DNA from: Geothermobacter hydrogeniphilus
GTDB taxonomy: Bacteria > Desulfobacterota > Desulfuromonadia > Desulfuromonadales > Geothermobacteraceae
Direction of reading: 5' to 3'
Length of the DNA stretch: 64,000 nt
NCBI RefSeq assembly: GCF_002898515.1
Contig: NZ_PPFX01000003.1
Coordinates: 56,734 to 120,733, forward strand
Part shown: piece by piece, positions 1 to 9,066 of the stretch
Position numbering within the stretch: the stretch's first letter is position 1
Layout: each line of letters opens with the position of its first letter
Program-made: the position numbers and the translations under genes
Notes under the pieces: model-generated
What the model was told of the DNA's origin: nothing
The model's input: only the letters and a program-made list of their open reading frames with translations
Database searches by the model: none

Positions 1-90
1 AGGGTTGTGACGCTGGTGACCAACTTCGAGGGGGACAGTCCCGCTTCGGGGACAGTCCCCGTCCTCCTCCCTCCCCCGGCCCAAGGGCGA

Positions 91-196
91 GGGATTTTTC
101 GTCAAATCAAGGCGCGGCCAGATGAGCGCGGAGACATAGCGGAAGCTATGTCGCACAAGCGAAAAGGGACGCAACGCAGAGTTGGCGGAAAAGCAC
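91..196 (+). repeat. Family A structured repeat, copy A1
   Basis: The outer arms TTTTCGTCAA and TTGGCGGAAAA pair imperfectly. The central hairpin has the 8-bp perfect stem GACATAGC/GCTATGTC (133-152) around a GGAA loop. The constant words CAAGGCG (about 108) and GCAACGCAG (171-179) lie on either side of the hairpin. Confidence 0.75.
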
Positions 197-526
197 CGCC
201 CCTCGCAGCAAAAAAAAAAGACGCGCCGGTCAGGAGGGAGAACGCGACGCGCCAATGGAGATGAAATCCTGGATCTATGTCGGCCGACAACCGGCGAAGT
301 CTGACCCTGATGGAACGGATCCTCCGCCGGCCTGTCGTTTTTGCGGCCATGATTGATCTATCGACAGGGAATGAAACAGACTTTAGGAGTTTCTCAAGGG
401 ACGGGAAAAAGACAAAAAAAAGACGCGCCGATCAGAAGGGTTGTGACGCTGGTGACCAACTTCGAGGGGGACAGTCCCGCTTCGGGGACAGTCCCCGTCC
501 TCCTCCCTCCCCCGGCCCAAGGGCGA

Positions 527-632
527 GGGATTTTTCGTCAAATCAAGGCGCGGACTGATGAACGCGGAGACATAGCGGAAGCTATGTCGCACAAGCGAAG
601 AAGGACGCAACGCAGAGTTGGCGGAAAAGACC
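527..632 (+). repeat. Family A structured repeat, copy A2
   Basis: This is the second copy of A1, offset by 436 bp. It has the same GACATAGC/GCTATGTC hairpin (569-588) and the same CAAGGCG and GCAACGCAG words. Several differences between the two copies fall in the spacers and not in the stem or the constant words. Confidence 0.75.
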
Positions 633-720
633 CGCCCCTCGCAGCAAAAAAAAGACGCGCCGCTCAGGAGGGTGAAGGCGACGCGTCAAACAGAAGGGTT
701 GTGACGCTGGTGTTGCTATA

Positions 721-976
721 GGTGGGTAAGGAAACGAGTTGGGCACTCGCAGCAGGAACCGCCTGCCACAACGGCTCCTGACTTGTGCTGAAATATATCG
801 ACAATCCCGATCTGTGGCCACGTGTTTTCCCGTATTAGTTTTTCTGCGGATTGCCCCTTGCCGACTGTGCATTTGAACAGTCGGTTCTCTGACCGGAAGA
901 ACCCTTGCCAGAAGCATAGCTGCAAGTTATAAACTGAACCCACTGCGTCCGAATCTTCCCTGCGGCAGGAGAAAGC
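721..976. other. Intergenic region upstream of the SDR gene
   Basis: No gene is seen. An 8-bp perfect hairpin, CCGACTGT/ACAGTCGG (861-884, 8-base loop), lies about 90 bp before the start codon and could be a leader structure or operator. A shine-dalgarno-like AGGAG sits just before 977. Confidence 0.4.
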
Positions 977-1900
977 ATGAACGAACCACTTCTGATCATC
1001 GGCTGCGGCGACATCGGCACCCGGGTCGCCCGGATCGCCATGGCAGCGGGACAACAGGTTTTCGGCCTGGTACGCAATGCGCAAAGCGCTGAGAAGCTGG
1101 CCGCTATCGGTGTCCGCCCCCTGCTGGCCGATCTTCGCGATCCGGACTCCCTCAATGGTCTGCCGGTCGCCGGCAGCCGGGTTCTCTACGCGGCGCCACC
1201 GCCGGGCGGCGGCTTCGAAGACCCGAAGGTTCGGCATTTCTGCCAGGCGATACCGGCGGGAAAGACACCTTCCCGTATTGTCTATCTCAGTACAAGCGGC
1301 GTCTACGGTGACTGCGGCGACCGACCGGTCAATGAAGACACCCCGGCCAATCCGCAGACTGCGCGGGCCAGACGCAGATTTGACGCCGAAAAAACCATCC
1401 GCAGCTTCGCCCTGAGACACAAGCTGCCGAGCATTGTCCTGCGGGTCACGGGGATCTATGGCCCCTTTCGCTTCGCCCTGCACAGGATCCTCGAAAAGCA
1501 CCCCCTGCTGCGCGAAGACCAGGCCAGCCTGACCAACCGTATCCATGCCGACGATCTCGCCCGAATCTGCCTGGCGGCCCTTGAAAAAGGTCGCGATGGC
1601 GATATTTTCAATGTCTGTGACGGGCAGACCAGCACCATGACCCACTACTTCAATGCCGTTGCCGATGCCTTCGGTCTGCCCCGTCCACCGCAGATCGACC
1701 GGGACGAGGCACAGAAAGTGATGAACCCGCTGATGTTCTCCTACTTCCAGGAATCACGCCGCATGGACAACCGGCGAATGCTCGAACAGCTTGGGGTCCG
1801 GTTGCTCTACCCGACCCTGGAAAAAGGGCTGGCAGCTTCCGTGGCAGAGATGAAGCGGCTCGATCCCGATTTTTTCAAACGTTTGCAGGCCGAACCCTGA
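977..1900 (+). CDS. NAD-dependent epimerase/dehydratase, YeeZ-like SDR
   Basis: A 307-residue extended short-chain dehydrogenase of the YeeZ-like group. The N-terminus begins with a Rossmann fold carrying a GCGDIG dinucleotide-binding loop (residues 9-14). A YLSTSGVYGD motif near residue 110 holds the usual active-site Ser and Tyr region, and the sugar-epimerase-like RVTGIYGP segment follows near 157. The substrate is unknown. AGGAG lies 6 bases before the ATG. The gene is followed after about 105 bp by the haem gene hemG on the same strand, but no functional link is evident. Family assignment is firm; the reaction is not. Confidence 0.85.
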   Translation: MNEPLLIIGCGDIGTRVARIAMAAGQQVFGLVRNAQSAEKLAAIGVRPLLADLRDPDSLNGLPVAGSRVLYAAPPPGGGFEDPKVRHFCQAIPAGKTPSRIVYLSTSGVYGDCGDRPVNEDTPANPQTARARRRFDAEKTIRSFALRHKLPSIVLRVTGIYGPFRFALHRILEKHPLLREDQASLTNRIHADDLARICLAALEKGRDGDIFNVCDGQTSTMTHYFNAVADAFGLPRPPQIDRDEAQKVMNPLMFSYFQESRRMDNRRMLEQLGVRLLYPTLEKGLAASVAEMKRLDPDFFKRLQAEP

Positions 1901-1934
1901 TCCATGCAACGGCAACTGATTCAAGGTAAAATCC

Positions 1935-1980
1935 GGTTCGTAACCGGACGATAAGTTCAGATTCGTATCCAGACGATATC
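1935..1980 (+). promoter_or_regulatory. Tandem direct repeat upstream of hemG, candidate operator
   Basis: Two 17-bp copies of TTCGTAWCCRGACGATA lie at 1937-1953 and 1962-1978, exactly 25 bp apart and ending 27 bp before the hemG start codon. The first copy also forms a CCGGTT/AACCGG hairpin. A related ACCGGACGAT word occurs twice, inverted, at the cbpA promoter. The regulator is unknown. Confidence 0.4.
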
Positions 1981-2005
1981 AAACCACAACATACCGGGAA
2001 CCAGA

Positions 2006-3418
2006 ATGAACAGAATCATCATTATCGGCGGCGGCATCTCCGGCCTTTCAGCAGCCTACGCACTGCAACAGCGGGCCGCACGACAGGGACTGGAAATAGC
2101 GACCACCCTCCTCGAAAAGGACAACCGCGTCGGCGGTAAGATCCGGAGCATCCATGATCAGGGGTTTCTCTGTGAATGGGGACCGAACGGATTTCTCGAC
2201 AACAAACCACACACCCTGGACCTCTGCGCCCAATTGGCCCTGGACGATCACCTGCTGCGTTCCAACGACAACGCGCGTAAACGCTTCATCTACAGTAACG
2301 CGCGACTGCACCAGCTACCCGAATCAGGGGCGGCATTTCTCAAATCAAAACTGATCAGCTGGCCGGGGAAAGTGCGCCTGGCCGGCGAGTTCCTGATCCC
2401 GGCCAAAAAAGATGGTGAGGATGAGACCCTGGCCGATTTTGCCCGGCGCCGGCTCGGCGCCGAAGCCCTCGACAAGTTGATCGCGCCGATGGTCTCCGGT
2501 ATTTTTGCCGGCGATCCGGAACAGATGAGCCTCGCCAGTTGTTTTCCGCGTATTCAGCAACTGGAGCAAGAATATGGCGGGCTGCTGAAGGCAATGATCA
2601 GGCTGGCAAAAAAGAAAAAAGCCGAGCGCAAAGCCGGCAGGCAGGTGGCAAGTGCCGCCGGGCCGGGAGGCATACTGACCTCTTTCAGCGAAGGTCTCCA
2701 GGAGTTGACCGATGCACTCGCCGGAGCTTTGCATGGTGAAATCCTTTGTGACAGCGAGGTCACCGACATCAGGAAAAACAGCGGCGGCTACCAGGTGCAA
2801 CTCGGTAACGGCAACTCCCTGGAGGCGGACCTGATCCTGTGTACCGCCCCCGCCTATGCCCTGACCGGAATGACCCGGGAACTGCTGCCGGAACTGAAAC
2901 CCATCCTTGATGAAATTCCCTACGCGGTCATGAACGTAGTCTGCTTCGGCTACCATCAGGATAAAATACCGCTCTCCCTCGACGGTTTCGGCTATCTCAC
3001 CCCCCGCAGCGAGGGACGTCACACCCTCGGCACCTTGTGGGATTCGAGTATCTTCCCCCGTCGCGCACCGGAAGGGATGGTCATGCTGAGGTCGATGCTG
3101 GGCGGTGCGACCAACCCGGCGGCCATCGACCTGCCCGAAAACGAAATCATCCGTCAGGTCCGTGCCGACCTGAAACAGATCATGGATATCGATGCCGAAC
3201 CTGATTTTATCAGGATTTTCCGTCACCACAGGGCGATCCCGCAGTACCGGGTCGGGCATCAACATCGACTGCAGGCACTCGAAACCGCATTGCAGAACCG
3301 GCCCGGTCTGTTCGTCAGCGGCAACGCCTTTTTCGGCGTCGGTCTCAACGACTGTGTTGATGCCGGCAACCGGGTAGCGGAGAGAATCATCGACTTCGTG
3401 CGCGGCCGGAAAAACTGA
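2006..3418 (+). CDS. hemG: Protoporphyrinogen/coproporphyrinogen oxidase, HemY type
   Basis: A 470-residue FAD enzyme that oxidises protoporphyrinogen IX, or coproporphyrinogen III in CgoX-type pathways, late in haem synthesis. The N-terminal GGGISGLSAAYAL (7-19) is the FAD-binding Rossmann motif, followed by EKDNRVGGKI, which contacts the flavin. The C-terminal GNAFFGVGLNDCVDAG is the second FAD-binding block typical of the family. Length matches HemY/HemG2 proteins. hemE, hemH and an AhbD-like gene lie 36-39 kb away in the window. Sequence alone does not decide which porphyrinogen is used. A basic stretch (KKKKAERK) near residue 200 is a lineage-specific insert in the middle of the protein. 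Confidence 0.9.
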   Translation: MNRIIIIGGGISGLSAAYALQQRAARQGLEIATTLLEKDNRVGGKIRSIHDQGFLCEWGPNGFLDNKPHTLDLCAQLALDDHLLRSNDNARKRFIYSNARLHQLPESGAAFLKSKLISWPGKVRLAGEFLIPAKKDGEDETLADFARRRLGAEALDKLIAPMVSGIFAGDPEQMSLASCFPRIQQLEQEYGGLLKAMIRLAKKKKAERKAGRQVASAAGPGGILTSFSEGLQELTDALAGALHGEILCDSEVTDIRKNSGGYQVQLGNGNSLEADLILCTAPAYALTGMTRELLPELKPILDEIPYAVMNVVCFGYHQDKIPLSLDGFGYLTPRSEGRHTLGTLWDSSIFPRRAPEGMVMLRSMLGGATNPAAIDLPENEIIRQVRADLKQIMDIDAEPDFIRIFRHHRAIPQYRVGHQHRLQALETALQNRPGLFVSGNAFFGVGLNDCVDAGNRVAERIIDFVRGRKN

Positions 3419-3477
3419 GCGGCCTCCATCACCGCTCTGCCGCCGCAGCTGCGTGGTCTTTATTCCTGGAGGACATC

Positions 3478-4596
3478 ATGACCGGGGTCAATTACCGTCG
3501 CCGACTGGAAAAACTGCTCGCCGCCGCCGATATTCTCATCGACGGCGACCGTCCCTGGGATCTCCGCGTTCACCATCCGGATCTGTTTCACCGGATTCTG
3601 GCGCAAGGATCACTTGGTTTCGGTGAAGCCTACATGGACGGCTGGTGGGACTGTCCGGCCATCGACCAGATGATCTGCCGCGCCATGCGTGCCCGACTTG
3701 ACCGCAGGCTGCACAGCCTGGCCCTCCTCATCGACGCCCTGCGGGCGCGCCTTTCCAACCGCCAGTCACGGCACCGCGCCTTCCAGGTAGGAAAACAGCA
3801 CTATGATATCGGCAATGACCTCTATCGCCGCATGCTCGACGAGCGCATGATCTACAGTTGCGGTTACTGGCAGGACGCCGACACCCTTGACCGGGCGCAG
3901 GAGAACAAACTTGACCTGATCTGTCGCAAACTGCAACTGGCCAAAGGACAGAAGGTTCTCGATATCGGCTGCGGCTGGGGCGGCACGGCACGCTACCTGG
4001 CAGAACGTCACGGCGTTGAAGTCACCGGTATCACGATCTCCACCGCCCAGGCCGAACTGGCCCGGGAATACTGCCGGGATCTGCCGATCGAAATCCTGGT
4101 CCGAGACTACCGCGACCTCAAGGGTCGCTTCGACCGCATCCTTTCAGTCGGCATGTTCGAACATGTCGGCTACAAGAACTACGCGACCTACTTCCGCAAG
4201 GTGAGTAACCTGCTCACCGATGACGGTCTCTTCCTGCTGCACACCATTGCCGGCAACGAAACCACGGTGCGAACCGATCCCTGGATCGAACGCTACATCT
4301 TTCCCAACGGCATGCTTCCCTCGGCGTCCCAGGTCACCAAAGCATGGGAAGGGCTGCTGGTGCTGGAGGACTGGCACAATTTCGGCCCCGACTATGACCG
4401 CACGCTGATGGCCTGGCAGTCAAATTTCGAGGAGGCCTGGCCCGATCTGCGGAAGATCTACGACGAACGGTTCCGACGGATGTGGAATTATTACCTGCTG
4501 AGCAGCGCCGGGGCCTTCCGCGCCCGGGAAAACCAGGTCTGGCAGATCGTCCTGTCACGACAGGGCATCCCCGGCGGCTATCGGATAGCCCGTTGA
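3478..4596 (+). CDS. cfa: Cyclopropane-fatty-acyl-phospholipid synthase
   Basis: A 372-residue SAM-dependent enzyme that methylenates the double bond of membrane phospholipid acyl chains. HYDIGNDLYRRMLD near residue 112 and MIYSCGYW near 124 are hallmark lipid-active-site segments. VLDIGCGWGG (about 160-169) is the SAM-binding motif I. The N-terminal part (GEAYMDGWW) is the family-specific helical domain. GGAGG lies 5 bases before the ATG. The gene follows hemG by 59 bp, so co-transcription is possible. Mature CFA modifies the inner membrane in stationary phase or stress in other bacteria. Confidence 0.93.
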   Translation: MTGVNYRRRLEKLLAAADILIDGDRPWDLRVHHPDLFHRILAQGSLGFGEAYMDGWWDCPAIDQMICRAMRARLDRRLHSLALLIDALRARLSNRQSRHRAFQVGKQHYDIGNDLYRRMLDERMIYSCGYWQDADTLDRAQENKLDLICRKLQLAKGQKVLDIGCGWGGTARYLAERHGVEVTGITISTAQAELAREYCRDLPIEILVRDYRDLKGRFDRILSVGMFEHVGYKNYATYFRKVSNLLTDDGLFLLHTIAGNETTVRTDPWIERYIFPNGMLPSASQVTKAWEGLLVLEDWHNFGPDYDRTLMAWQSNFEEAWPDLRKIYDERFRRMWNYYLLSSAGAFRARENQVWQIVLSRQGIPGGYRIAR

Positions 4597-4617
4597 ACAG
4601 CGGGCAGGCTGCGGCTA

Positions 4618-7431
4618 TCAGCCAACCTGGGCAGTCGCTGCGAAGAGGGCCCGACTGACCTGCTCCCGCAATTCCACCAGGGTAAAGGGTTTCGGCACCA
4701 GGCCGATCACCCCGAACTCGTGCAGCGACTCGGCGATATCCTGTTCAGCGGCAACCTGGCCAGTCAGGATCAGGGCCCGCGGGGGGGTATCGAGCCCCAA
4801 ACCTTTCAGCCGGGCAAGAAAATCACGGCCACTCATTTTCGGCATCTGCAGGTCAACCAGGATCAGATCCAGCGGCTTCTCACCGGCAATCCGCAGGGCT
4901 TCATTCCCGTCGTCGGTCGCTTCGATGCTGTAGCCATCGTTACTCAGGACCTGACAGACGATATCCCGCACCACCTGTTCATCATCAAGCAGCAGAATTC
5001 GACTCCGAACAATCGGCGGTGGAATTGTCACCGGCTCGCATTCTGAATCGTCATTCGCCGGTACCCGTGGCAGAGTCAGGGTGAAGCAGCTCCCCTGTCC
5101 GGGAGTGCTGTCAACACTGAGGCTGCCGTGATGATTGACGGCAATGGTGTGGCAGACCGAAAGCCCCAGACCGCTGCCCCTGACCAGCGCCTGGTGGCTC
5201 TCGGGCGAGGCGTGCTCTCCCTTGGTGGAGAAAAAGGGCGTGAAGATACGCGGCAGATCTTCACGATCAATACCGCAACCACTGTCCTCAACCCGCACCC
5301 AGATCTCGTCACCATCCTCACCGGTACTGATGCAGATCCGCCTGGTCGGCTGCCCCAGCAGGGCGTGACGGGCATTCAGCAGCAGGTTGAGAACCACCTG
5401 CCCGATCTGCACCCGATCAAACAGCAGCGGCGGCATGGGCCTGATCTCCTGCCGCAGCTCAATCCCGTCACTGATCATCTCACCCTTGACCAGGGACAGG
5501 CTTTCCTCCACCACTTCATGCAGCAGCGCGGGCGCCATACGGGTCTGGTTGCGGTTGGATATCGACAGCAGGCTGCTGGTCAGCTCCTTGCTGCGCAGGG
5601 CCGCAGCACGTACCAGGTCGAAAAAGGCGGCCGCCTGGGGCGGAAGATCCTTCTGCTGCAGGCCCAGTTCGGCATATCCGAGAACACCGGTGTTGATATT
5701 GTTGAATTCATGTGCAACCCCGCTGGTCAGGGTTCCGACCGCCGCCATCCGTTCAGCGGCAATCAGCATCTCCTCCTGACGTTTGCGGTCGCTGATATCC
5801 TCCACCAGGCCGTCAAGAAATTCCTCGTCTCCGCTGCGGTTGAGGGTCACGTGCAGCAGCGACCAGTGTGGTTCACTGCGTCGTCGACTCAACATCCGCA
5901 CTTCCCAGTTGCGGACGCTGCCCTGTTCGCGTAACAGCTCGATCAGCCGCCGGCGATCCTGCGGTTCGGCATAGAAATCTTCGATTCGGCGGTGTTTCAG
6001 TTCCTCCAGGTCCTTGCAACCGGCCATCCGTACAAGCTCCGGGTTGGCATTGACGATACGACCGTCAAGCCGGGTACGGAAAACACCGACATTGAGATTC
6101 TCCACCAGGGAACGATACTGTTCCTCGGCCCGCTGCAGAAACAGCTCGGCATGCCGCCGGCCGAGGGTCTGGTCGGCAAGATCCTGCTGGATGCGTTCAA
6201 AACAACTGGCGGTTTCACTGATTTCAAAAAACCGACTGGCGCTGATGGACGGAACATCCCCGGCCACGGGTTCCTGATCACGGGTGGCATAACGTCTCAG
6301 TCCGAGAATCGGCCGGCTCAAAGAGGCTGCCAACCAGCAGGCGAAGAGGCTGGCAAGCAGGGAGATGCCCAGGGCGACCAGGCGGGTTCGATGGCGGGAA
6401 GCCTTGAGCGCTCCGAGGTAGTCATCCTCGGGCATGTACATGCCGATCACCCAGGGCCAGTGAGGGTTGGGGAAGGGCGTGAACATAGCCAGGTAAGAAA
6501 TGCCGTCGTGACTGAACTTGGCATAACGCGCACGACTGAGGTGCAACTCCTTGTCCCCCGCCAGCGGCAGGCCGACAGCGGCCACCGCGGCCCGACTGAG
6601 CGGGTCGGAGAACTCGTCGATGGTGACCAGGCGCTTGCTGTTGCTTTCCCCCTGCTGATGGTATTTGATCTGCTCTACGTCATGAAAGGCAACCACTTCC
6701 CGGTTGCGATTGAGCAACAGGGCCTGCCCGTGGCTGCCGATACGCAACTTGGCAATAAAAGTCGAAAGCTGGTCGATCTCGATATCGACTCCGACCACGC
6801 CCCGCAGACTGCCGTCACGACGATAGGAGGGCCCACTGATGGTCACTCCGGGGTTCTGCGAGGTATAGAAGATATAGGGATCGGTCCAGAAAATACCACC
6901 ACTGTCAATGGCCCCACGATACCAGGGCCGCTGACGCGGATCATAACGATCGTCAGCGGCGGTTTCGGTGCCGACAGCGGCACCATCGGCATCCCACCAA
7001 TCGAGACGGACCCGCCGGGAACCGGACTTGTCGAAGGTAATCTCCTTGGTCCGAAAACCTCCCGCCGACCTCTGGTCATTGCGGCTGACGTAGTAAAACT
7101 CACCTTCGGGAGTTCCGAGATAGATACCAGCGATATCAGGATAGATCTTCAGCTGGTTGAGAAAATAGGCTTCGAGGGCGGGCAGGTTGTTCTGACCGAG
7201 GACCTTCGATTTGAGCAACCGCTTGGTCAGGTCGGCGGCCTTTTCGGCTTTACCGAGGTAGTTCTGGCTCTGCTCCATCGCGTAGGAGGCGATGCCGTCC
7301 ATGATCAGGCGGGCATGATTTTCCAGTGTCTTTTCAGAACTGTAGCGACCGAGCGAGGCCGTGATCAGATAGGTCCCCCAGATCACGACCAGGAAACTGA
7401 CCAGCAGCGCACTGCGGATGGAAATTTTCAC
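4618..7431 (-). CDS. Cache-PAS hybrid sensor histidine kinase with receiver domain
   Basis: A 937-residue inner-membrane hybrid kinase. Order: membrane segment (about 8-28), a large periplasmic double-Cache sensor (about 35-340), a second membrane segment (about 350-372), a PAS domain (about 430-540), HisKA with the H-box GVAHEFNNI (about 565), HATPase with N-box NLLLNARHAL and G-box GSGLGLSV, and a C-terminal receiver (about 805-930) with phospho-acceptor Asp in ILVDLQMPKM. The combination resembles kinases that sense small organic ligands and phosphorylate their own receiver before passing phosphate on. No response regulator is adjacent, so the partner is unknown. A canonical promoter lies just upstream. 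Confidence 0.92.
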   Translation of the reverse strand: MKISIRSALLVSFLVVIWGTYLITASLGRYSSEKTLENHARLIMDGIASYAMEQSQNYLGKAEKAADLTKRLLKSKVLGQNNLPALEAYFLNQLKIYPDIAGIYLGTPEGEFYYVSRNDQRSAGGFRTKEITFDKSGSRRVRLDWWDADGAAVGTETAADDRYDPRQRPWYRGAIDSGGIFWTDPYIFYTSQNPGVTISGPSYRRDGSLRGVVGVDIEIDQLSTFIAKLRIGSHGQALLLNRNREVVAFHDVEQIKYHQQGESNSKRLVTIDEFSDPLSRAAVAAVGLPLAGDKELHLSRARYAKFSHDGISYLAMFTPFPNPHWPWVIGMYMPEDDYLGALKASRHRTRLVALGISLLASLFACWLAASLSRPILGLRRYATRDQEPVAGDVPSISASRFFEISETASCFERIQQDLADQTLGRRHAELFLQRAEEQYRSLVENLNVGVFRTRLDGRIVNANPELVRMAGCKDLEELKHRRIEDFYAEPQDRRRLIELLREQGSVRNWEVRMLSRRRSEPHWSLLHVTLNRSGDEEFLDGLVEDISDRKRQEEMLIAAERMAAVGTLTSGVAHEFNNINTGVLGYAELGLQQKDLPPQAAAFFDLVRAAALRSKELTSSLLSISNRNQTRMAPALLHEVVEESLSLVKGEMISDGIELRQEIRPMPPLLFDRVQIGQVVLNLLLNARHALLGQPTRRICISTGEDGDEIWVRVEDSGCGIDREDLPRIFTPFFSTKGEHASPESHQALVRGSGLGLSVCHTIAVNHHGSLSVDSTPGQGSCFTLTLPRVPANDDSECEPVTIPPPIVRSRILLLDDEQVVRDIVCQVLSNDGYSIEATDDGNEALRIAGEKPLDLILVDLQMPKMSGRDFLARLKGLGLDTPPRALILTGQVAAEQDIAESLHEFGVIGLVPKPFTLVELREQVSRALFAATAQVG

Positions 7432-7483
7432 AACGCCCCCTCATGGCACGCTCGCCCCAAAAAGAAAACAATGTTCTAGCGCA

Positions 7484-7513
7484 ATTCTTAGTGGAATTAC
7501 AGCGCCATGTCAA
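7484..7513 (-). promoter_or_regulatory. Candidate sigma-70 promoter of the hybrid kinase gene
   Basis: On the minus strand a perfect -35 TTGACA (7513-7508) is followed, after 18 bp, by AAGAAT (7489-7484), which matches TATAAT at four of six positions. It would start transcription roughly 45 bp ahead of the kinase start codon. Confidence 0.45.
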
Positions 7514-7549
7514 CCGAAGAGGGCGCTCCGGAAGGGGAGGCGATGAAAA

Positions 7550-8050
7550 TCATCGCTGTTTGCGGCGAAAAAGATCGGTTTTGAGACTCGAAACCCGGTC
7601 AAGGAAGAGATAGCCGTCGAGATGATCGATTTCATGCTGGATCGCCACCGCCTCGAAACCGACCGCCCGAATCACTTTCCCGGTGCCATCCCGGTCATTG
7701 AATTGCACCAGAACTTCTTCGGCACGGGCCACGTTTCCGGTATAGTCGGGGACGCTCATGCACCCTTCACGCATGGTCATGGATCCTTCCCGCTCAAGAA
7801 TCTCGGGATTCACCATCACCAGGCAGCCGTGGTTGTTCTTCCGACCCAGCTTGCTGGCAGAGACATCGACCACCACCACCCGCAGGGGCACCCCGATCTG
7901 TGGCGCGGCCACACCGACCGAATGACCTGCTTCGTACATGGTGTCAAGCAGATCCTGGATCAGGGGCTCAAGTTCCTGACATTCCGGAACCGGGTCGCAG
8001 ACCATTTTCAGCCGCGGATCGGGATAAAGCAGGATATCGCGAACCGCCAT
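7550..8050 (-). CDS. def: Peptide deformylase
   Basis: A 166-residue metal-dependent hydrolase that removes the formyl group from nascent proteins. All three family motifs are present: GVAAPQIG (46-53), EGCMS (95-99, with the metal-binding Cys) and HEIDH (139-143, two His ligands and catalytic Glu). The start has GGAG ahead of it. It lies 3 bp after the GcvR-like ACT protein, so the two form an operon. The EGCMS sequence has Met where most family members have Leu, a conservative change. Confidence 0.95.
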   Translation of the reverse strand: MAVRDILLYPDPRLKMVCDPVPECQELEPLIQDLLDTMYEAGHSVGVAAPQIGVPLRVVVVDVSASKLGRKNNHGCLVMVNPEILEREGSMTMREGCMSVPDYTGNVARAEEVLVQFNDRDGTGKVIRAVGFEAVAIQHEIDHLDGYLFLDRVSSLKTDLFRRKQR

Positions 8051-8053
8051 CGG

Positions 8054-8593
8054 TTACAGCTCCACCGGGTTGATAGCGCGAACCGAAATATCAACCTGCA
8101 GTTCCCCGGCAACTGCGGCCATCGCCTGCTCAAGGTCCTCGACCGACATTCCGGCCGGCAGCGTCGCTTCCAGCATCATGACATACACCGGCCGCTGTAC
8201 GCTGCCGATCAGCTTGGTATTGAGATCAGTGATATTGATCTCGCGCTCACCGAGTTCGCGGGCGACCCGGTAAACGATGCCCGGCTTGTCCGAACCGTAC
8301 ACCGAAACCATGCACAGCTCACCCTGAAGATGCGGCCGGATTTCCCCCCCCGGCCGGAGCGTCCGCAAGAAAACCGAGAGGTTTTCCTCTTCGAGGGGGG
8401 CGAAATAGTGCAGCAGATCCTCACCGCTTTCTTCTTCCGGCTGGGAGATGATCAACAGCATGGCAAACTGACCGCCGAGGATCGAGCAACTTGAATCGGC
8501 GATATTGCACCCCCGGCGATAGAGGATTTCGGTCACCCGGGAAACGATGCCGGGGTGGTCACGACCAATGATGGTCAAGGCGTAATGATTCAT
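8054..8593 (-). CDS. ACT-domain protein, GcvR-like
   Basis: A 179-residue protein built of two ACT domains (about 3-85 and 90-175), each a small-molecule-binding fold often sensing amino acids. The opening ALTIIGRDHPGIVSRVTEIL and the second-domain YGSDKPGIVYRVAREL are typical of the glycine-cleavage repressor (GcvR) group. I chose the ATG at 8593 because GGAGGGACGC precedes it and the ACT fold begins immediately after; a longer frame to 8785 has no ribosome site. It is co-transcribed with def. No gcv genes are in the window, so its target is open. Confidence 0.85.
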   Translation of the reverse strand: MNHYALTIIGRDHPGIVSRVTEILYRRGCNIADSSCSILGGQFAMLLIISQPEEESGEDLLHYFAPLEEENLSVFLRTLRPGGEIRPHLQGELCMVSVYGSDKPGIVYRVARELGEREINITDLNTKLIGSVQRPVYVMMLEATLPAGMSVEDLEQAMAAVAGELQVDISVRAINPVEL

Positions 8594-8900
8594 GAAGCGT
8601 CCCTCCTGGGTGGCCGCAAGCCGAAACAGCGGAGTCCGGCACCGTTTGTGACGGGGGTACGAGGACGTCCCGGGATATCCAAAACCCGACCTTCCCCCCG
8701 CGACGTTGTTTTGCTCCTTTCCTTTTAACATGCACTGCCGGGGATTTCCAGCCTCCGACAATCGTGCCCGGGATGAAATGCGCAACCGCCTCGCCGAGCG
8801 GACATCGCACCCCGCGAAAAAGGGAAGGAACAGCCGGAAACCGGCAGCAGATCAGTCGTTCTGAAGGGAAAGATGTGGCGGAACGGCCGGCGGCTGTTTC
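8594..8900. other. Intergenic region, nothing recognised
   Basis: About 300 bp upstream of the ACT-domain gene. I see no conserved gene and no riboswitch core; I looked specifically for a glycine aptamer and did not find one. The promoter of the ACT-def operon should be here, but no clear -35/-10 pair stands out. Confidence 0.4.
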
Positions 8901-9063
8901 CCTGAATCAGTGGGTTCATGTCGGATGAGGAGTGTAAGTGCTTGGCCTGAATGCGGTTTTCAAAAATCACCGGCGAACCTAATGGGTGCGCCGGTGATTT
9001 TTGGGAACTGCAGGCAGGTTAATGACTTGCGCGACTCGCCGGCAATGAGTTCACTGATTCAGG
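8901..9063 (+). repeat. Family B 163-bp palindromic repeat, copy B1
   Basis: It starts CCTGAATCAGTGGGTTCATG and ends AGTTCACTGATTCAGG, giving imperfect terminal inverted repeats. The centre is a hairpin AATCACCGGCG/CGCCGGTGATT. The same 162-163 bp element recurs at 19371 and 26761. The right end stops 3 bp before the stop codon of the next gene. Confidence 0.85.
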
Positions 9064-9066
9064 GTT

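Larger units (their letters stand above)
1..720. repeat. Left-edge repeat array, non-coding
   Basis: Two direct copies of a unit of about 265 bp start at 1 and 437 (offset 436), and the first 20 or so bases recur near 694. Each unit contains a double GGGGACAGTCCC motif, a pyrimidine-rich stretch, one family A palindrome and an A-run followed by a short GACGCGCC motif, which also occurs alone near 411. The open frames here follow the repeats and look like no protein. The array probably continues beyond the window. The GGGGACAGTCCC words resemble REP-type palindromes that are mobilised by Y1 (RAYT) transposases in other genomes, but no such gene is in this window. Confidence 0.8.

Noticed and set aside
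1-720. CRISPR array
   Set aside because: Units are about 265 bp, only two to three occur, and there are no short regular spacers or cas genes.
5992-7479. A 495-residue open frame opposite the hybrid kinase
   Set aside because: The kinase has clear ordered domains on the minus strand; this frame is a GC-rich antisense shadow.
8594-8900. Glycine riboswitch upstream of the GcvR-like gene
   Set aside because: No tandem aptamer core was found.
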